DNA of 64,000 bases from Saprospiraceae bacterium (lineage in GTDB: Bacteria; Bacteroidota; Bacteroidia; Chitinophagales; Saprospiraceae). The stretch covers positions 434,001 to 498,000 of the forward strand of contig JADJVN010000001.1 of NCBI GenBank assembly GCA_016710585.1, given 5' to 3'. The translations under genes were made by a program, and so were the position numbers. The notes beneath the pieces were generated by a model. It ran no database searches. It saw only the letters and a program-made list of their open reading frames with translations, and was not told the origin of the DNA. Below are positions 38,267 to 47,453 of the stretch, in pieces. Within the stretch, counting starts at the first letter, position 1, and the number at the start of each line of letters is the position of its first letter.

Positions 38267-38821
38267 CTATTTCCATTTAATATTGCAACCTGCACTTGGA
38301 AATTGCAAAGAACTGATAGATTCATGATTTAAGATTGCATCAAATACATTTCTGATATCTGATCCATTCAATGGTTTTCCATTGCTTGGTCTTGACTCAT
38401 CCAATCGACCTCTATACACCAATTTTAAATCAGCATCAAAAACATAAAAATCAGGAGTACATGCAGCATCAAAGGCTTTCGCTACTTCTTGTGTTTCATC
38501 AAAAAGGTAAGGAAATGTAAACTCAAAATGATTGGCTAAGTCTTTCATTTTAGAAGGGCTATCCATGGGATATTTTTCGATATCATTTGAGCTTATAGCT
38601 ATCATTGAAATTCCCTTCGATTGATAATCTTTGGCAAGTCTGACTAATTCTGGATTTATATGAATCACAAAAGGGCAATGATTGCATATAAATACAATCA
38701 TGGTGGCTACATTTGATTTTAATTCTACTAATGATTTCATCGTTCCTGATGTAACATCAAACAAAGTAAAATCTGGAGCTTTGGTGCCCAGCGGAAGCAT
38801 TATAGAATCAGTAAGCGCCAT
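38267..38821 (-). CDS. Redoxin / AhpC-TSA-like thioredoxin-fold protein
   Basis: A 184-residue thioredoxin-fold protein with the redox motif FICNHCPFVIHINPEL (CxxC near residues 46-49) and the phrase TPDFYVFDADLKLVYRGRLDE, typical of the thiol-peroxidase-like group common in Bacteroidota. It has no signal peptide and is probably cytosolic. Activity (peroxidase or disulfide reductase) cannot be settled. It is convergent with the dockerin gene and 11 bases from the SRPBCC gene upstream on its own strand. Confidence 0.88.
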   Translation of the reverse strand: MALTDSIMLPLGTKAPDFTLFDVTSGTMKSLVELKSNVATMIVFICNHCPFVIHINPELVRLAKDYQSKGISMIAISSNDIEKYPMDSPSKMKDLANHFEFTFPYLFDETQEVAKAFDAACTPDFYVFDADLKLVYRGRLDESRPSNGKPLNGSDIRNVFDAILNHESISSLQFPSAGCNIKWK

Positions 38822-38832
38822 TGATTGTTAGA

Positions 38833-39846
38833 TTAATTATTTTTATTATAATCTTCGAGTTCTTTCTTTCTCTTTTCTTCTTCTTCCTTGAGTAAATCTT
38901 GAAGTGATTTGTTTTTGCTTAGAACAGTTTGTCCTTTTCCTTCAGTATAGATAAGATAATAAATATTAGTTTGCCATTTTGAAGTATCAGGCTGCTGTGA
39001 AGGAGAAGTGACGTACTCTTCAATGATTGGAGATGTGATCACTTGATTGTTTAATCGAAACAAGTAATCTAGTTTTGCATGACCATGGCGTAAAGTATTA
39101 TATGCATGTACATATCCACTTGATGCTTCCCATCCTAGAGTTAAATTTACTGGAGGTCCTGTATATTTAATATTTAATGAATCTAATAGCTTATATATTT
39201 TAGGATAGACACGTGCAAAAAAACTAGGTAGTCTTGATGCTACAACTGGTTCAGTTATTCCTATGTATTTTTTAGATTTGAAGGTTTCTTGTTTTACTCC
39301 GAAATTTGAATTAACTAAAGATTCAATATACGATTTTAAACCGTTAAGATCTGATTGTAGCATGTTATCAGTTCTTTCTTTAAATCCAATATAAAATGCT
39401 CGTTTGAAAAAAGGAATAGGTTTTTTTAATCTTACAAAAGATTTTACATAGACGCTATGATTACCCTGAGGGATGATTTGAAAATTCATGATTGCGTCAG
39501 CGGGAAATTTGCTATTTTTATAGAATAATGTAAAAAGCGAATCTTTTTCTGACTCTAAAACTTCCCCATATCCTTTACCATACTTTGAACCATTGAATGT
39601 AAAACTAGCGCCTATATTGACTTCCCTTCCTCCTGGAGTAAAAACAAGTGATGGATCAGATTCTTTCCAACTAGTCCATTTGGGCCATTCTTTCACATCA
39701 TTTAGCATCAAATATACTAGCGGATAAGATCCTTTAATCACAGCTTCTCGTTCACCTTTGTAGCCAATGGGCCCGAAAAAACAGGCAGCAATGTATAGTA
39801 ATACACATAAAAGCACGAGCAAAACGTAAACTAGCTTTTTTGACAT
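38833..39846 (-). CDS. Membrane-anchored SRPBCC / effector-binding-like protein
   Basis: A 337-residue protein with one N-terminal membrane helix (LVYVLLVLLCVLLYIAACFF), a START/polyketide-cyclase-like domain (residues 30-175: VKEWPKWTSWKESDPSL, GSKYGKGYGEVLESEKD) and a second beta-rich domain resembling GyrI-like effector-binding folds. The C-terminus is very Lys/Glu-rich. Function unknown. It likely forms a two-gene unit with the redoxin. Confidence 0.75.
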   Translation of the reverse strand: MSKKLVYVLLVLLCVLLYIAACFFGPIGYKGEREAVIKGSYPLVYLMLNDVKEWPKWTSWKESDPSLVFTPGGREVNIGASFTFNGSKYGKGYGEVLESEKDSLFTLFYKNSKFPADAIMNFQIIPQGNHSVYVKSFVRLKKPIPFFKRAFYIGFKERTDNMLQSDLNGLKSYIESLVNSNFGVKQETFKSKKYIGITEPVVASRLPSFFARVYPKIYKLLDSLNIKYTGPPVNLTLGWEASSGYVHAYNTLRHGHAKLDYLFRLNNQVITSPIIEEYVTSPSQQPDTSKWQTNIYYLIYTEGKGQTVLSKNKSLQDLLKEEEEKRKKELEDYNKNN

Positions 39847-39925
39847 GATTGAAATTTTTGCAAAAATAAGTCAAAAAGCTTAGTTATGCTCGTATTAACG
39901 TCTTCTTAAAGAAATGGAAATTTAA

Positions 39926-40975
39926 TTATTCGTCTCCGCTCTCTTCTCCACCTCCAACAGAAACTGTTTTTGATGAAGCCAACTTTTGGCGGATTTTTTG
40001 TTCAATTTCTTTGGAAACTTCTGGATTGTCTTCCATAAATTGTTTGGCTGAGTCTCGACCTTGAGCTACTTTGGTTCCTTCATAGGCATACCAGCTACCA
40101 GATTTTGTCAAGACATTGAGTTCAGCCCCAAGGTCTACTATTTCACCAGATTTGGAGATTCCGTGACCATATTCTATGTCAAACTCCGCTATTCGGAAGG
40201 GAGGTGCTAATTTATTTTTTACAACTTTAACTTTAACGCGATTCCCAGTAATAGTGCCTTCCTTATCCTTGATTGCAGTTCCACTTCTTCTTATATCAAG
40301 ACGCATTGAAGCATAAAATTTTAAGGCATTTCCTCCAGTTGTAGTTTCAGGATTGCCAAACATGACACCGATTTTTTCTCTCAACTGATTGATAAAAATG
40401 CAGCAACATCCTGTTTTACCAATAGTTCCTGTAAGTTTTCTCAGTGCCTGAGACATCAATCTAGCTTGTAATCCCATTTTGCTATCACCCATTTCTCCTT
40501 CTATCTCAGCTTTTGGCACAAGTGCTGCAACTGAGTCAATGACGATGATATCAATGGCGCCAGATCTGATTAAGTTTTCTGCAATTTCTAAAGCCTGCTC
40601 ACCATTATCAGGTTGACTAATCAATAGATCTTCAGTGTTCACGCCTAGTCCTTCTGCATAATTGCGATCAAAGGCATGCTCTGCATCAATAAATGCAGCA
40701 ATACCTCCATTTTTTTGGGATTCAGCGATAGCATGGATCGCAAGGGTTGTTTTTCCAGAGCTCTCTGGTCCATAGATTTCGATAACTCTTCCTTTTGGAA
40801 ATCCACCAACTCCAAGGGCGATATCAAGCGATATACTTCCAGTGCTTATTTTATCTACTTCATCCACTATTGGTTTGTCACCAAGTTTCATGACGGATCC
40901 CTTGCCATAGGTTTTCTCTAATCTATCTACAGTAAGCTGTAAGGCTTTTAATTTTTCGTCTCTCTCTTTTGACAT
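39926..40975 (-). CDS. recA: Recombinase RecA
   Basis: About 349 residues from ATG 40975 (MSKERDEKLKALQLTVDRLEKTYGKGSVMKLGD); the upstream extension would begin before the promoter element at 40998-41005. Walker A is GPESSGKTT (about 69-77), Walker B IDIIVIDSVAALVP, and loop L2 spans FGNPETTTGGNALKF. The C-terminal tail is acidic, as usual. It drives homologous recombination and SOS activation. No recX or lexA is adjacent. Confidence 0.97.
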   Translation of the reverse strand: MSKERDEKLKALQLTVDRLEKTYGKGSVMKLGDKPIVDEVDKISTGSISLDIALGVGGFPKGRVIEIYGPESSGKTTLAIHAIAESQKNGGIAAFIDAEHAFDRNYAEGLGVNTEDLLISQPDNGEQALEIAENLIRSGAIDIIVIDSVAALVPKAEIEGEMGDSKMGLQARLMSQALRKLTGTIGKTGCCCIFINQLREKIGVMFGNPETTTGGNALKFYASMRLDIRRSGTAIKDKEGTITGNRVKVKVVKNKLAPPFRIAEFDIEYGHGISKSGEIVDLGAELNVLTKSGSWYAYEGTKVAQGRDSAKQFMEDNPEVSKEIEQKIRQKLASSKTVSVGGGEESGDE

Positions 40976-40997
40976 ATTAAAATTTATTGTATAGAAG

Positions 40998-41005
40998 CAA
41001 AGGTA
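40998..41005 (-). promoter_or_regulatory. Candidate recA -7 promoter element
   Basis: On the minus strand the sequence reads TACCTTTG, an exact TAnnTTTG match, ending 22 bases before the recA ATG at 40975. It supports the shorter recA start. A TTG lies only 11 bases upstream, closer than usual. Confidence 0.5.
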
Positions 41006-41085
41006 ATACATAAAGTCAAGACATAATTATATTTATGTATAATATCCCTATAAATTTATAAAAATTGTCTTAATGGTAAAAGGGA

Positions 41086-41634
41086 CTATTTGACCTGTAC
41101 ACCATCTACTACTCGCGATAATTCATTGGAATTCATTTCAATGGGTTTCCACTCCTGTCCATATTGCTGCCACGTGGTAAATTCTTCAAAGGTAGAAAAC
41201 CATATTTGTGTTTTTCCTTGAGGCGATTTCACCTGTCTTTCCCACCTGCTTGAAATCTTTGTAATGGCTTGACTATTTTTCAGTTCAAATTTACTAAAGG
41301 ACAATTCATAAAAATTGCTTTTTATTATATTATCCCATTCCATTGATAGGAATTTCTGAAATTCTTCCTTATTTAAATTTAAACCATTTCTCTTAAATCG
41401 AAATTCATCGGGGATGTTTTTTAAATAGAGTTTTTGATCTTTTGCCTTGAGCGCATCGGTCATTTTCATGAGCGTTAGCTCAACTTCAGGCCTAACATCT
41501 TCTTTTTTTAGCTCATTTGCGAGAACTTTGGATTCACTTGCAGTATTTTGATCTCGTTTTGAAGAGCTGGACTGATTAGAATTGCAGGAATTTAATATAG
41601 AAACTAGAATTATGAATAGAAATGATTTTGACAT
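41086..41634 (-). CDS. Putative lipoprotein of unknown function
   Basis: A 182-residue protein with a lipoprotein signal (FIILVSILNSC, Cys at about 17), a Ser/Lys-rich linker and a compact alpha+beta domain (residues 55-180) that resembles SnoaL/NTF2-like folds in its helix-then-beta-sheet pattern (MTDALKAKDQKLYLKNIPDEF, then alternating strands ending KPIEMNSNELSR). I do not recognise a family. It sits upstream of recA on the same strand but is separated by 110 bases that carry the recA promoter element. Confidence 0.7.
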   Translation of the reverse strand: MSKSFLFIILVSILNSCNSNQSSSSKRDQNTASESKVLANELKKEDVRPEVELTLMKMTDALKAKDQKLYLKNIPDEFRFKRNGLNLNKEEFQKFLSMEWDNIIKSNFYELSFSKFELKNSQAITKISSRWERQVKSPQGKTQIWFSTFEEFTTWQQYGQEWKPIEMNSNELSRVVDGVQVK

Positions 41635-41929
41635 GAATATAAGTTAAGCTATATAATATTAGTATCAATTGAATATTCAAAAGTAATTATAATCTCATAT
41701 TCAGTTAAGTTTTATATATAAGGAGTTTATTAAAATTTGAGTTTTCTGCACTTATTAAACTAATATAATATTTATAAAAGTGATCTTCTAATTTTGAGAC
41801 AAAATAATTAATATGTATAATATATTAATAATCAATATGTTAAAAATATTTTGAAGATCAAATGTGAAATATTTTTAATAAAAGTACAATTTATAAAAAA
41901 ATTGGCAAGGTTTATGTATTAATGTTAGT
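41635..41929. other. AT-rich intergenic stretch upstream of candidate small RNA
   Basis: About 295 bases with no coding frame, mostly A/T runs. A TTG at 41902-41904 and TAATGTTAG at 41920-41928 could form a weak Bacteroidota-type promoter for the RNA that follows, but the -7 match is imperfect. Confidence 0.4.
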
Positions 41930-42014
41930 GTCTTCAAAAAGGACAGCGTACCCAAGAACGGTACGAGCAATTTCTGAGGTCGGTTCGCTGGGGGTATGAA
42001 CCGATCTCTTTTTT
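41930..42014 (+). ncRNA. Candidate small RNA with two hairpins and a terminator
   Basis: An island of higher GC in very AT-rich intergenic DNA. Hairpin 1 is CGTACC (41947-41952) with GGTACG (41960-41965) and a 7-base loop. Hairpin 2 is an 11-bp stem, GAGGTCGGTTC (41976-41986) with GAACCGATCTC (41998-42008, one G-U pair), loop GCTGGGGGTAT, followed by six T (42009-42014). The T run is on the plus strand, and no plus-strand gene precedes or follows within range, so a free-standing transcript of about 80 bases is likelier than a riboswitch or the end of a gene. I do not recognise it as 6S, SRP, tmRNA or RNase P RNA. Confidence 0.5.
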
Positions 42015-42113
42015 ATTTTAGAAATAAAGGAAGCTTTGACTAGTATTATAAACACAATTAATTTTTCCTTTTATTGGTCTTTGTAAATTTTAAAAGCAAC
42101 ATATTATCCTCAT

Positions 42114-43010
42114 CTAATTTTTTTTTTCTTCAAGTTTAAAGCCATTTTTTTCAATTATTTGAAGTAAATATTTTCTATCAAGTATACTATTGCATCTTTT
42201 ATCATAACCAGTTGAATCTAAGACTGGCTCATACAAACATAACTTGCCATCTTGTTTCAGAGCCTGATTTATCGAGTGTAGCATTTTTTCTTTTTTTGTA
42301 AAATGGTGAAATGAGTTTCGAATAATAATCCGGTCAAATTGATTTTTGGAGAAATTGGAATTTGATTTAGTGCCTATAATCGTCATTATTTTTGAAGTAT
42401 CTATTAACTGATAGTTTTTATTAATTTTTGAGTTAATATAAGAAATGAATCCTTTACTTATTTCATTGATATTGATTTGAACATCTTTATTCAGCATAGC
42501 TAAAATAATACTAAATGTTCCATTCCCAGCGCCTATTTCACCTATTTTTTGTCCTGATTTAATTTGGTAAAAACCAATTTCAGTAAAAATTGTCGATTTC
42601 GGATAAATTGGAAATGGATAAGTGGAAGTCAAAGCTCCGGATAAAAACAAATCAATTAACTCTGAATTTGAAGCAATATTTTCAATATCTTCTGTTTTAA
42701 TTTTGTAAATGAAGTTACAATACGGGCAATTTTCTTTTGAAATGCGAAGGATGTCTTCGTTTGAATACTTATAGAAATTTTTTAAGTACGTTATATTGAG
42801 AATCATGTTACCAAATTCGTCACATAGAGTATCTATTTCAGAAAATTTGTTAATTAGAATCCTTAAATTATCGACGGCTCTCACATTATCTGTCAATAAT
42901 TTAGTTCGATAGTTTGCCAAGGTTTGAATGATATCTTTTTCAACAATTGAATCACTTTGGCTTTTTAAAAAAATAGGAATCAAAAGCAATATTACCAGGG
43001 GTCTTATCAT
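42114..43010 (-). CDS. Class I SAM-dependent methyltransferase with N-terminal signal peptide
   Basis: A 298-residue protein. The first 18 residues (IRPLVILLLIPIFLKSQS) look like a cleavable Sec signal or a membrane anchor. The second half is a Rossmann-fold methyltransferase: motif I KIGEIGAGNGTFSI (about 155-168), acidic motif II region, FDRIIIRNSFHHF and LKQDGKLCLYEPV. Methyltransferases depend on cytosolic SAM, so an exported one is puzzling. The preceding 130 residues are helical with a CPYC motif. The C-terminus ends in a run of Lys encoded by a long A stretch and could be affected by a base-count error. Confidence 0.75.
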   Translation of the reverse strand: MIRPLVILLLIPIFLKSQSDSIVEKDIIQTLANYRTKLLTDNVRAVDNLRILINKFSEIDTLCDEFGNMILNITYLKNFYKYSNEDILRISKENCPYCNFIYKIKTEDIENIASNSELIDLFLSGALTSTYPFPIYPKSTIFTEIGFYQIKSGQKIGEIGAGNGTFSIILAMLNKDVQININEISKGFISYINSKINKNYQLIDTSKIMTIIGTKSNSNFSKNQFDRIIIRNSFHHFTKKEKMLHSINQALKQDGKLCLYEPVLDSTGYDKRCNSILDRKYLLQIIEKNGFKLEEKKN

Positions 43011-43128
43011 AAATTATTTGTTTTCATTGAAATATTAAATTGAATATCATTAGCAAATATGTTTAAGCAACAGTTATTGAGACTAGATGCCTAAATGTGT
43101 AAAAATTCAATCTGCAAAACTCCGTCAA

Positions 43129-45188
43129 TTACGAATTTGCTTTAACTGTTTCTTTTTTCTTTACCATGGTTAATATAGTAGCGATTGCTACAGTCTCTCC
43201 CGATTCATCGTAGACATCTACTAGCCATCGGACTATACCTTTTTCAATATCATCCTCACTGCGTTTTTCTTGATCTATTTTCTCTTTTACTGTGAGTCGC
43301 ACACCTATAGTCATTCCTGGGTAGACTGGTTTTGTAAAACGGCATTCATCAAGACCATAGTTAAGGAGTACTGGACCTTTTTTAGCATCGACAAACATAC
43401 CTGCTGCCTTTGAGAGAATATAATACCCATGAGCCACACGCCCTGTGAATATGGTACCATCCAAAGAAGTAATATCGGTGTGAGCATAAAAATGGTCACC
43501 ACTGAGATTGGCAAAATTGACAATATATCTGCTTCAGTTACAGTATGTTTTCCTGTGATCCATTGATCACCGACTTGTAGTTCTTCGAAGTATTTTCTGA
43601 ATAAGTGAATCTCAGATTCTTTTGCTTTGGCATTCTGTTGGTATACATTGGTCACTGCGCTGATCATTGTAGGATCCCCTTGCAATGCTGTGCGCTGTAA
43701 GTAATGTTTTACCCCACGCATTCCTCCCATCTCTTCACCTCCACCAGCACGACCTGGTCCGCCATGTACTAACATAGGCATCGGTGAACCATGTCCTGTG
43801 CTCTCTTTGGCACAAGCCGAGTTAAGGATAAGAATTCGTCCATGATGCGACGCTGCTCCTAATGCATAGTCTCTAGCTATTGTTTTGTCTGAGGTGATTA
43901 TAGAGCTGACGAGGGATCCTTTCCCTTTTTTCGAAAGTGCGATAGCCTCATCAATATCCTTATAAGGGATAAGGGTACTTACTGGGCCAAAAGCCTCCAG
44001 TTCATGCGTTCCAAGATATTCGAATGGTCTTTCATTTAACATCAGAATTGGAGACATGAAAGCTCCTTTCATGTGATCGGCTCCTACTACTTGAAGTGGA
44101 TCTGTATGCCCATAAACTATTGGAGTAAATTTTGAAAGTTCAGCAACCCTTTCTTTGACTTCCTTGAGCTGTATCTTACCAGCTAAAGCACCCATGCGTA
44201 CTTCTTCCCGATTGGGGTTACCAATTACTGTTTGATCTAATCTTGCTGAAAGCGCTTTGAGCACATCTTCGACATATTCTTCAGGAATAATTATCCGACG
44301 TATTGCAGTACATTTTTGTCCACATTTTGCTGTCATTTCACGATGTACTTCTTTAATAAATATTCCGAAATCTTCTGATCCCGGAACAGCATCTTTCCCT
44401 AAAATACTACAATTGAGTGAGTCAGCTTCCATATTAAAAGGGACAGATTCAGATATAATACGAGGATGTGATTTCAACATTCTACCTGTGTGTGCAGATC
44501 CAGTGAAAGTTACGATATCTTGTGACTCAATATGATCCAAAATATGATGGGCTGATCCGCAGATCAGCTGAAGTGAACCTTCAGGTAAGATGCCACTAGC
44601 GACTATATCTTTCACCATCGCTTCAGTCAAAAAAGAAGTGATCGTAGCTGGTTTTACAATAGCCGGAACTCCTGCGAGAAGATTTACTGAAATTTTTTCA
44701 AGCATTCCCCAAAGTGGAAAGTTGAACGCGTTGATATGAATCGCCACACCTTCTTTCGGCACCATGACATGTTGAGCCATAAAGCTGCCTCCTTTGGATA
44801 ATCCGATAGCTTCACCATCGACGAAATAGCGCTCATTGGAGAATTTTTTACGAAGGGACGCATAGGCAAATAAAGTTCCAATGCCTCCATCAATATCGAT
44901 CCAACTATCTGCTTTGGTTGCACCAGTGAGATAGCTGATGGGATAGTATTTAGCTTTGATTTCAGTGAGATATAGAGCTAGGGCTTTAAGCATTCTGCCT
45001 CGTTCATGAAATGTCATTTTTCGTAATGCAGGACCGCCCCGCTCTCGAGCATATTGCAGCATTGCCCCAAAGTCTAATCCTTGACTTGAAGCAGAATATA
45101 TTTGTTCGCCACTAACTGCATCAAAAAGTGCAGTACCTTCACCTTCTCCAGATATCCAAGTTCCTAATGCGTAGTTTTGTAATTTCAT
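43129..45188 (-). CDS. paaZ: Bifunctional aldehyde dehydrogenase / enoyl-CoA hydratase (PaaZ-like), frame broken once
   Basis: Two minus-strand segments (45188 to about 43525, then to 43129) form a protein of about 686 residues, the normal PaaZ length. The N-terminal aldehyde dehydrogenase domain has KEGVAIHINAFNFPLWG, VTFTGSAHTGR, the catalytic Cys in AKCGQKCTAIRR and GGPGRAGGGEEMGG. The C-terminal MaoC hotdog domain has GDHFYAHTD spanning the break, then FTGRVAHGYYILS. The frame is lost at 43521-43530; one base missing, or two gained in an AT repeat, restores VTEADI..VNFANLSGDHFY. PaaZ opens the oxepin-CoA ring in aerobic phenylacetate degradation. No other paa gene is beside it. Confidence 0.9.
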
Positions 45189-45312
45189 ATTAGTAGTTAG
45201 TTTTTAGTAATTAGTAGTTAGTAATTAGTTTTATCTTTTAACTATTATCTTTTATCCATTAAGTATTATCTTTTATCTTTTAACTATTATCTTTTATCCA
45301 TTAACTATTATC
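45189..45312. repeat. 21-base tandem repeat between paaZ and the next gene
   Basis: Three full units of 21 bases (45243-45263, 45264-45284, 45285-45305) of the form TATTATCTTTTATCYWTTAAS are flanked by partial units (from 45229 and to about 45312). Upstream, 45191-45227 has a degenerate TTAGTARTTAG repeat. The last full unit includes the stop codon (45301-45303) of the minus-strand gene to its right. Such short AT-rich minisatellites occur between genes in Bacteroidota. Confidence 0.8.
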
Positions 45313-45774
45313 TATTTCTTGAATTCCAAACTGTCTTAAATGATGCTTTCCATGTTTGTAAAGCAAAGCAATCCATAATTCATAATTCAAATCACCAAAA
45401 AAAGGATTTCGAACGACTAGTGTTTTATCATGAGAAAATGCTTGAAAGAAATCATGAATTTCTGTCTCTAATTCTTGATAAGCTTCTTCTATATGTTCAT
45501 GTCTGTGATCTGCAGGTGTCTCACCCATCAAACTATTTTTTGTATTTTCTCTCATTGGCTTATCGCTGAGGATGAAAGCTTGTAGTTTTGGAATATTCTC
45601 TAGTGGTGTCAAGATCTTTGTGTAGAGATCTTTTCCACTTGCCATGCGAAAAGAATCAGACATGTGCTCTATCATATCATGGACATTCATAACACCCCAA
45701 GATCCTTTTGTTGAGGGATGGATTGATTTTATTTTTTTGAGAAAATCTTGCGATAAAAAAGCTTCTTTTTCCAT
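45301..45774 (-). CDS. DUF1569-like DinB-superfamily protein
   Basis: A 157-residue helical protein with the DinB-like pattern WGVMNVHDMIEHMSDSFRM near residues 26-45 and HGKHHLRQFGIQE near the C-terminus, whose His residues could form a metal site. It matches DUF1569-type proteins in length and layout. Function unknown. It is upstream of paaZ on the same strand, separated by the tandem repeat. Confidence 0.7.
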   Translation of the reverse strand: MEKEAFLSQDFLKKIKSIHPSTKGSWGVMNVHDMIEHMSDSFRMASGKDLYTKILTPLENIPKLQAFILSDKPMRENTKNSLMGETPADHRHEHIEEAYQELETEIHDFFQAFSHDKTLVVRNPFFGDLNYELWIALLYKHGKHHLRQFGIQEIDNS

Positions 45775-45827
45775 TCTGCAAATATAGCTGTTGTGTTTGA
45801 ATATGAAGGACGAATAGAATTCTTATT

Positions 45828-45855
45828 TTGATTTTACATGAATATTCTATATTTG
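45828..45855 (+). promoter_or_regulatory. Candidate rmuC promoter
   Basis: TTG at 45828-45830 and TATATTTG at 45848-45855 with 17 bases between, ending 19 bases before the rmuC ATG. The -7 element is an exact TAnnTTTG match. Confidence 0.5.
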
Positions 45856-45874
45856 CAACATATAATTAATTAAT

Positions 45875-47362
45875 ATGCCTGTTGAACTCTTATATTTATT
45901 GCTTGGATTGGTCATAGGTGTGATCGCTTATTTGATTTTAAGGTCACAAATGGTGTCGAAAGGAGATTTGATATCCATGGAAAAACTAATGAATGAGCAA
46001 AAAAATTTAAATGCCGTACTTCAAGAAAGAAATAATAAATTGAATGAAGATTATAAAATAATTTTAAGCAAATTCGAAGAAAAAAATCATGAAGCGACTC
46101 AGCTTTTTTCTGAAAAGTCTAGTCTGCAAAGTAGCTTGCAAATAATTAAAAATCAAGCACAACAGTTTTCTTTAGAATTATCAGAACAAAAAACACTGAA
46201 TCAGCAACAACAGGATGATATTCTAAAACTTCACAGAGGATTGAGTGCAGGAACGGAGGCTTATAAATCATTACAGCTAAGGCTTGAGACACAGAAACAA
46301 GAAATTGAAGATTTTAGAAAACAGTCCAACATTGAATTTCAGAATATTGCAAATAAAATTCTTGAAGAAAAATCACAAAAATTCACTCAATCTAATAAAG
46401 ATAATCTTGATGCAATTTTAAAACCATTAGGAGAGAATCTTGAATCATTTAAGAAAAAAGTTGAAGAAACATATGATAAGGAATCTAAACAAAGATTTTC
46501 TTTAGAAGAAAAGCTAAAAGATCTCATCACTTTAAATCATAAAATAAGTGATGAAGCAAATAATCTAGCGTCAGCACTCAAAGGTCAATCTAAAAAACAA
46601 GGAAATTGGGGAGAGATTATTCTAGAGAGTATTTTGGAGAAATCTGGCTTGCAAAAAAATAGAGAATATTTTGTCCAAGAGACATTGACAAATGAGGATG
46701 GAAAACAGTTTAGACCAGATATCATTATCCATTTGCCTGAAGATAGGAAGATCGTCATTGATTCAAAAGTTTCTTTAGTTTCTTATGATAGATATTGCTC
46801 AGAAGATGATAAAGTCACACAGGAAATTCATTTGAAGCAACATATAGCAAGTATATATCAACATGTGGATGATTTAAGTAAAAAGAAGTATGACACCTTA
46901 GCTTCAGGATTGGATTTTACTATGATGTTTATTCCAATAGAACCAGCTTATTTGATCGCCATCCAAGATGATGCAGAATTATGGTATTATGCATATAATA
47001 AAAGAATTTTACTCATCAGTCCAACTAATTTGATCGCAGCATTAAAATTGGTTTCAGATTTATGGAAAAGAGAGTCACAAAGTAAAAATGCAATTGAAAT
47101 AGCTAAACAGGGGGAGAAATTATATGAAAAGTTTATTGGATTTTTGGAAACAATGGATGATGTAGGAAAGTCACTCAACAAAACTCAAGAATCCTATCTT
47201 AAAGCCGTCAATCAACTGAAAGATGGTCGAGGGAATTTAGTTACTCAAGCACAAAAATTGAAGAAACTAGGCTTAAATTCAGCAAAAGAAGTTCCTAATA
47301 ATTTATTGCCGTTTGGAGATGATGATGAAGATGAGAATATAGAATCAGTTCAAAATAGTTAA
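45875..47362 (+). CDS. rmuC: DNA recombination protein RmuC
   Basis: A 495-residue protein with one N-terminal membrane helix (LLYLLLGLVIGVIAYLILR), a long coiled coil (about residues 30-175) and the RmuC nuclease-fold domain (KGQSKKQGNWGEIILESILEKSGL, FRPDIIIHLPEDRKIVIDSKVSL, FTMMFIPIEPAYLIA). RmuC limits certain inverted-repeat rearrangements; its exact biochemistry is not settled. The tail is acidic. It stands alone on the plus strand. Confidence 0.94.
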   Translation: MPVELLYLLLGLVIGVIAYLILRSQMVSKGDLISMEKLMNEQKNLNAVLQERNNKLNEDYKIILSKFEEKNHEATQLFSEKSSLQSSLQIIKNQAQQFSLELSEQKTLNQQQQDDILKLHRGLSAGTEAYKSLQLRLETQKQEIEDFRKQSNIEFQNIANKILEEKSQKFTQSNKDNLDAILKPLGENLESFKKKVEETYDKESKQRFSLEEKLKDLITLNHKISDEANNLASALKGQSKKQGNWGEIILESILEKSGLQKNREYFVQETLTNEDGKQFRPDIIIHLPEDRKIVIDSKVSLVSYDRYCSEDDKVTQEIHLKQHIASIYQHVDDLSKKKYDTLASGLDFTMMFIPIEPAYLIAIQDDAELWYYAYNKRILLISPTNLIAALKLVSDLWKRESQSKNAIEIAKQGEKLYEKFIGFLETMDDVGKSLNKTQESYLKAVNQLKDGRGNLVTQAQKLKKLGLNSAKEVPNNLLPFGDDDEDENIESVQNS

Positions 47363-47453
47363 TATTAATCACTATTTTATTATTTGCATTCATACATTAG
47401 TTTGATCTTCTCAATTTTTTAAAAGAATAGAGAATCTTGATTATTTTTACCAG

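Noticed and set aside
41941..42008. 6S RNA, SRP RNA or tmRNA
   Set aside because: The length and conserved loop sequences of these RNAs are not found.
41976..42014. Terminator of the minus-strand methyltransferase gene at 42114
   Set aside because: The T run follows the stem only on the plus strand; the minus-strand reading has no T tract after the long stem.
45189..45312. CRISPR array
   Set aside because: The units are contiguous 21-base AT-rich repeats without spacers, and no cas gene is present.
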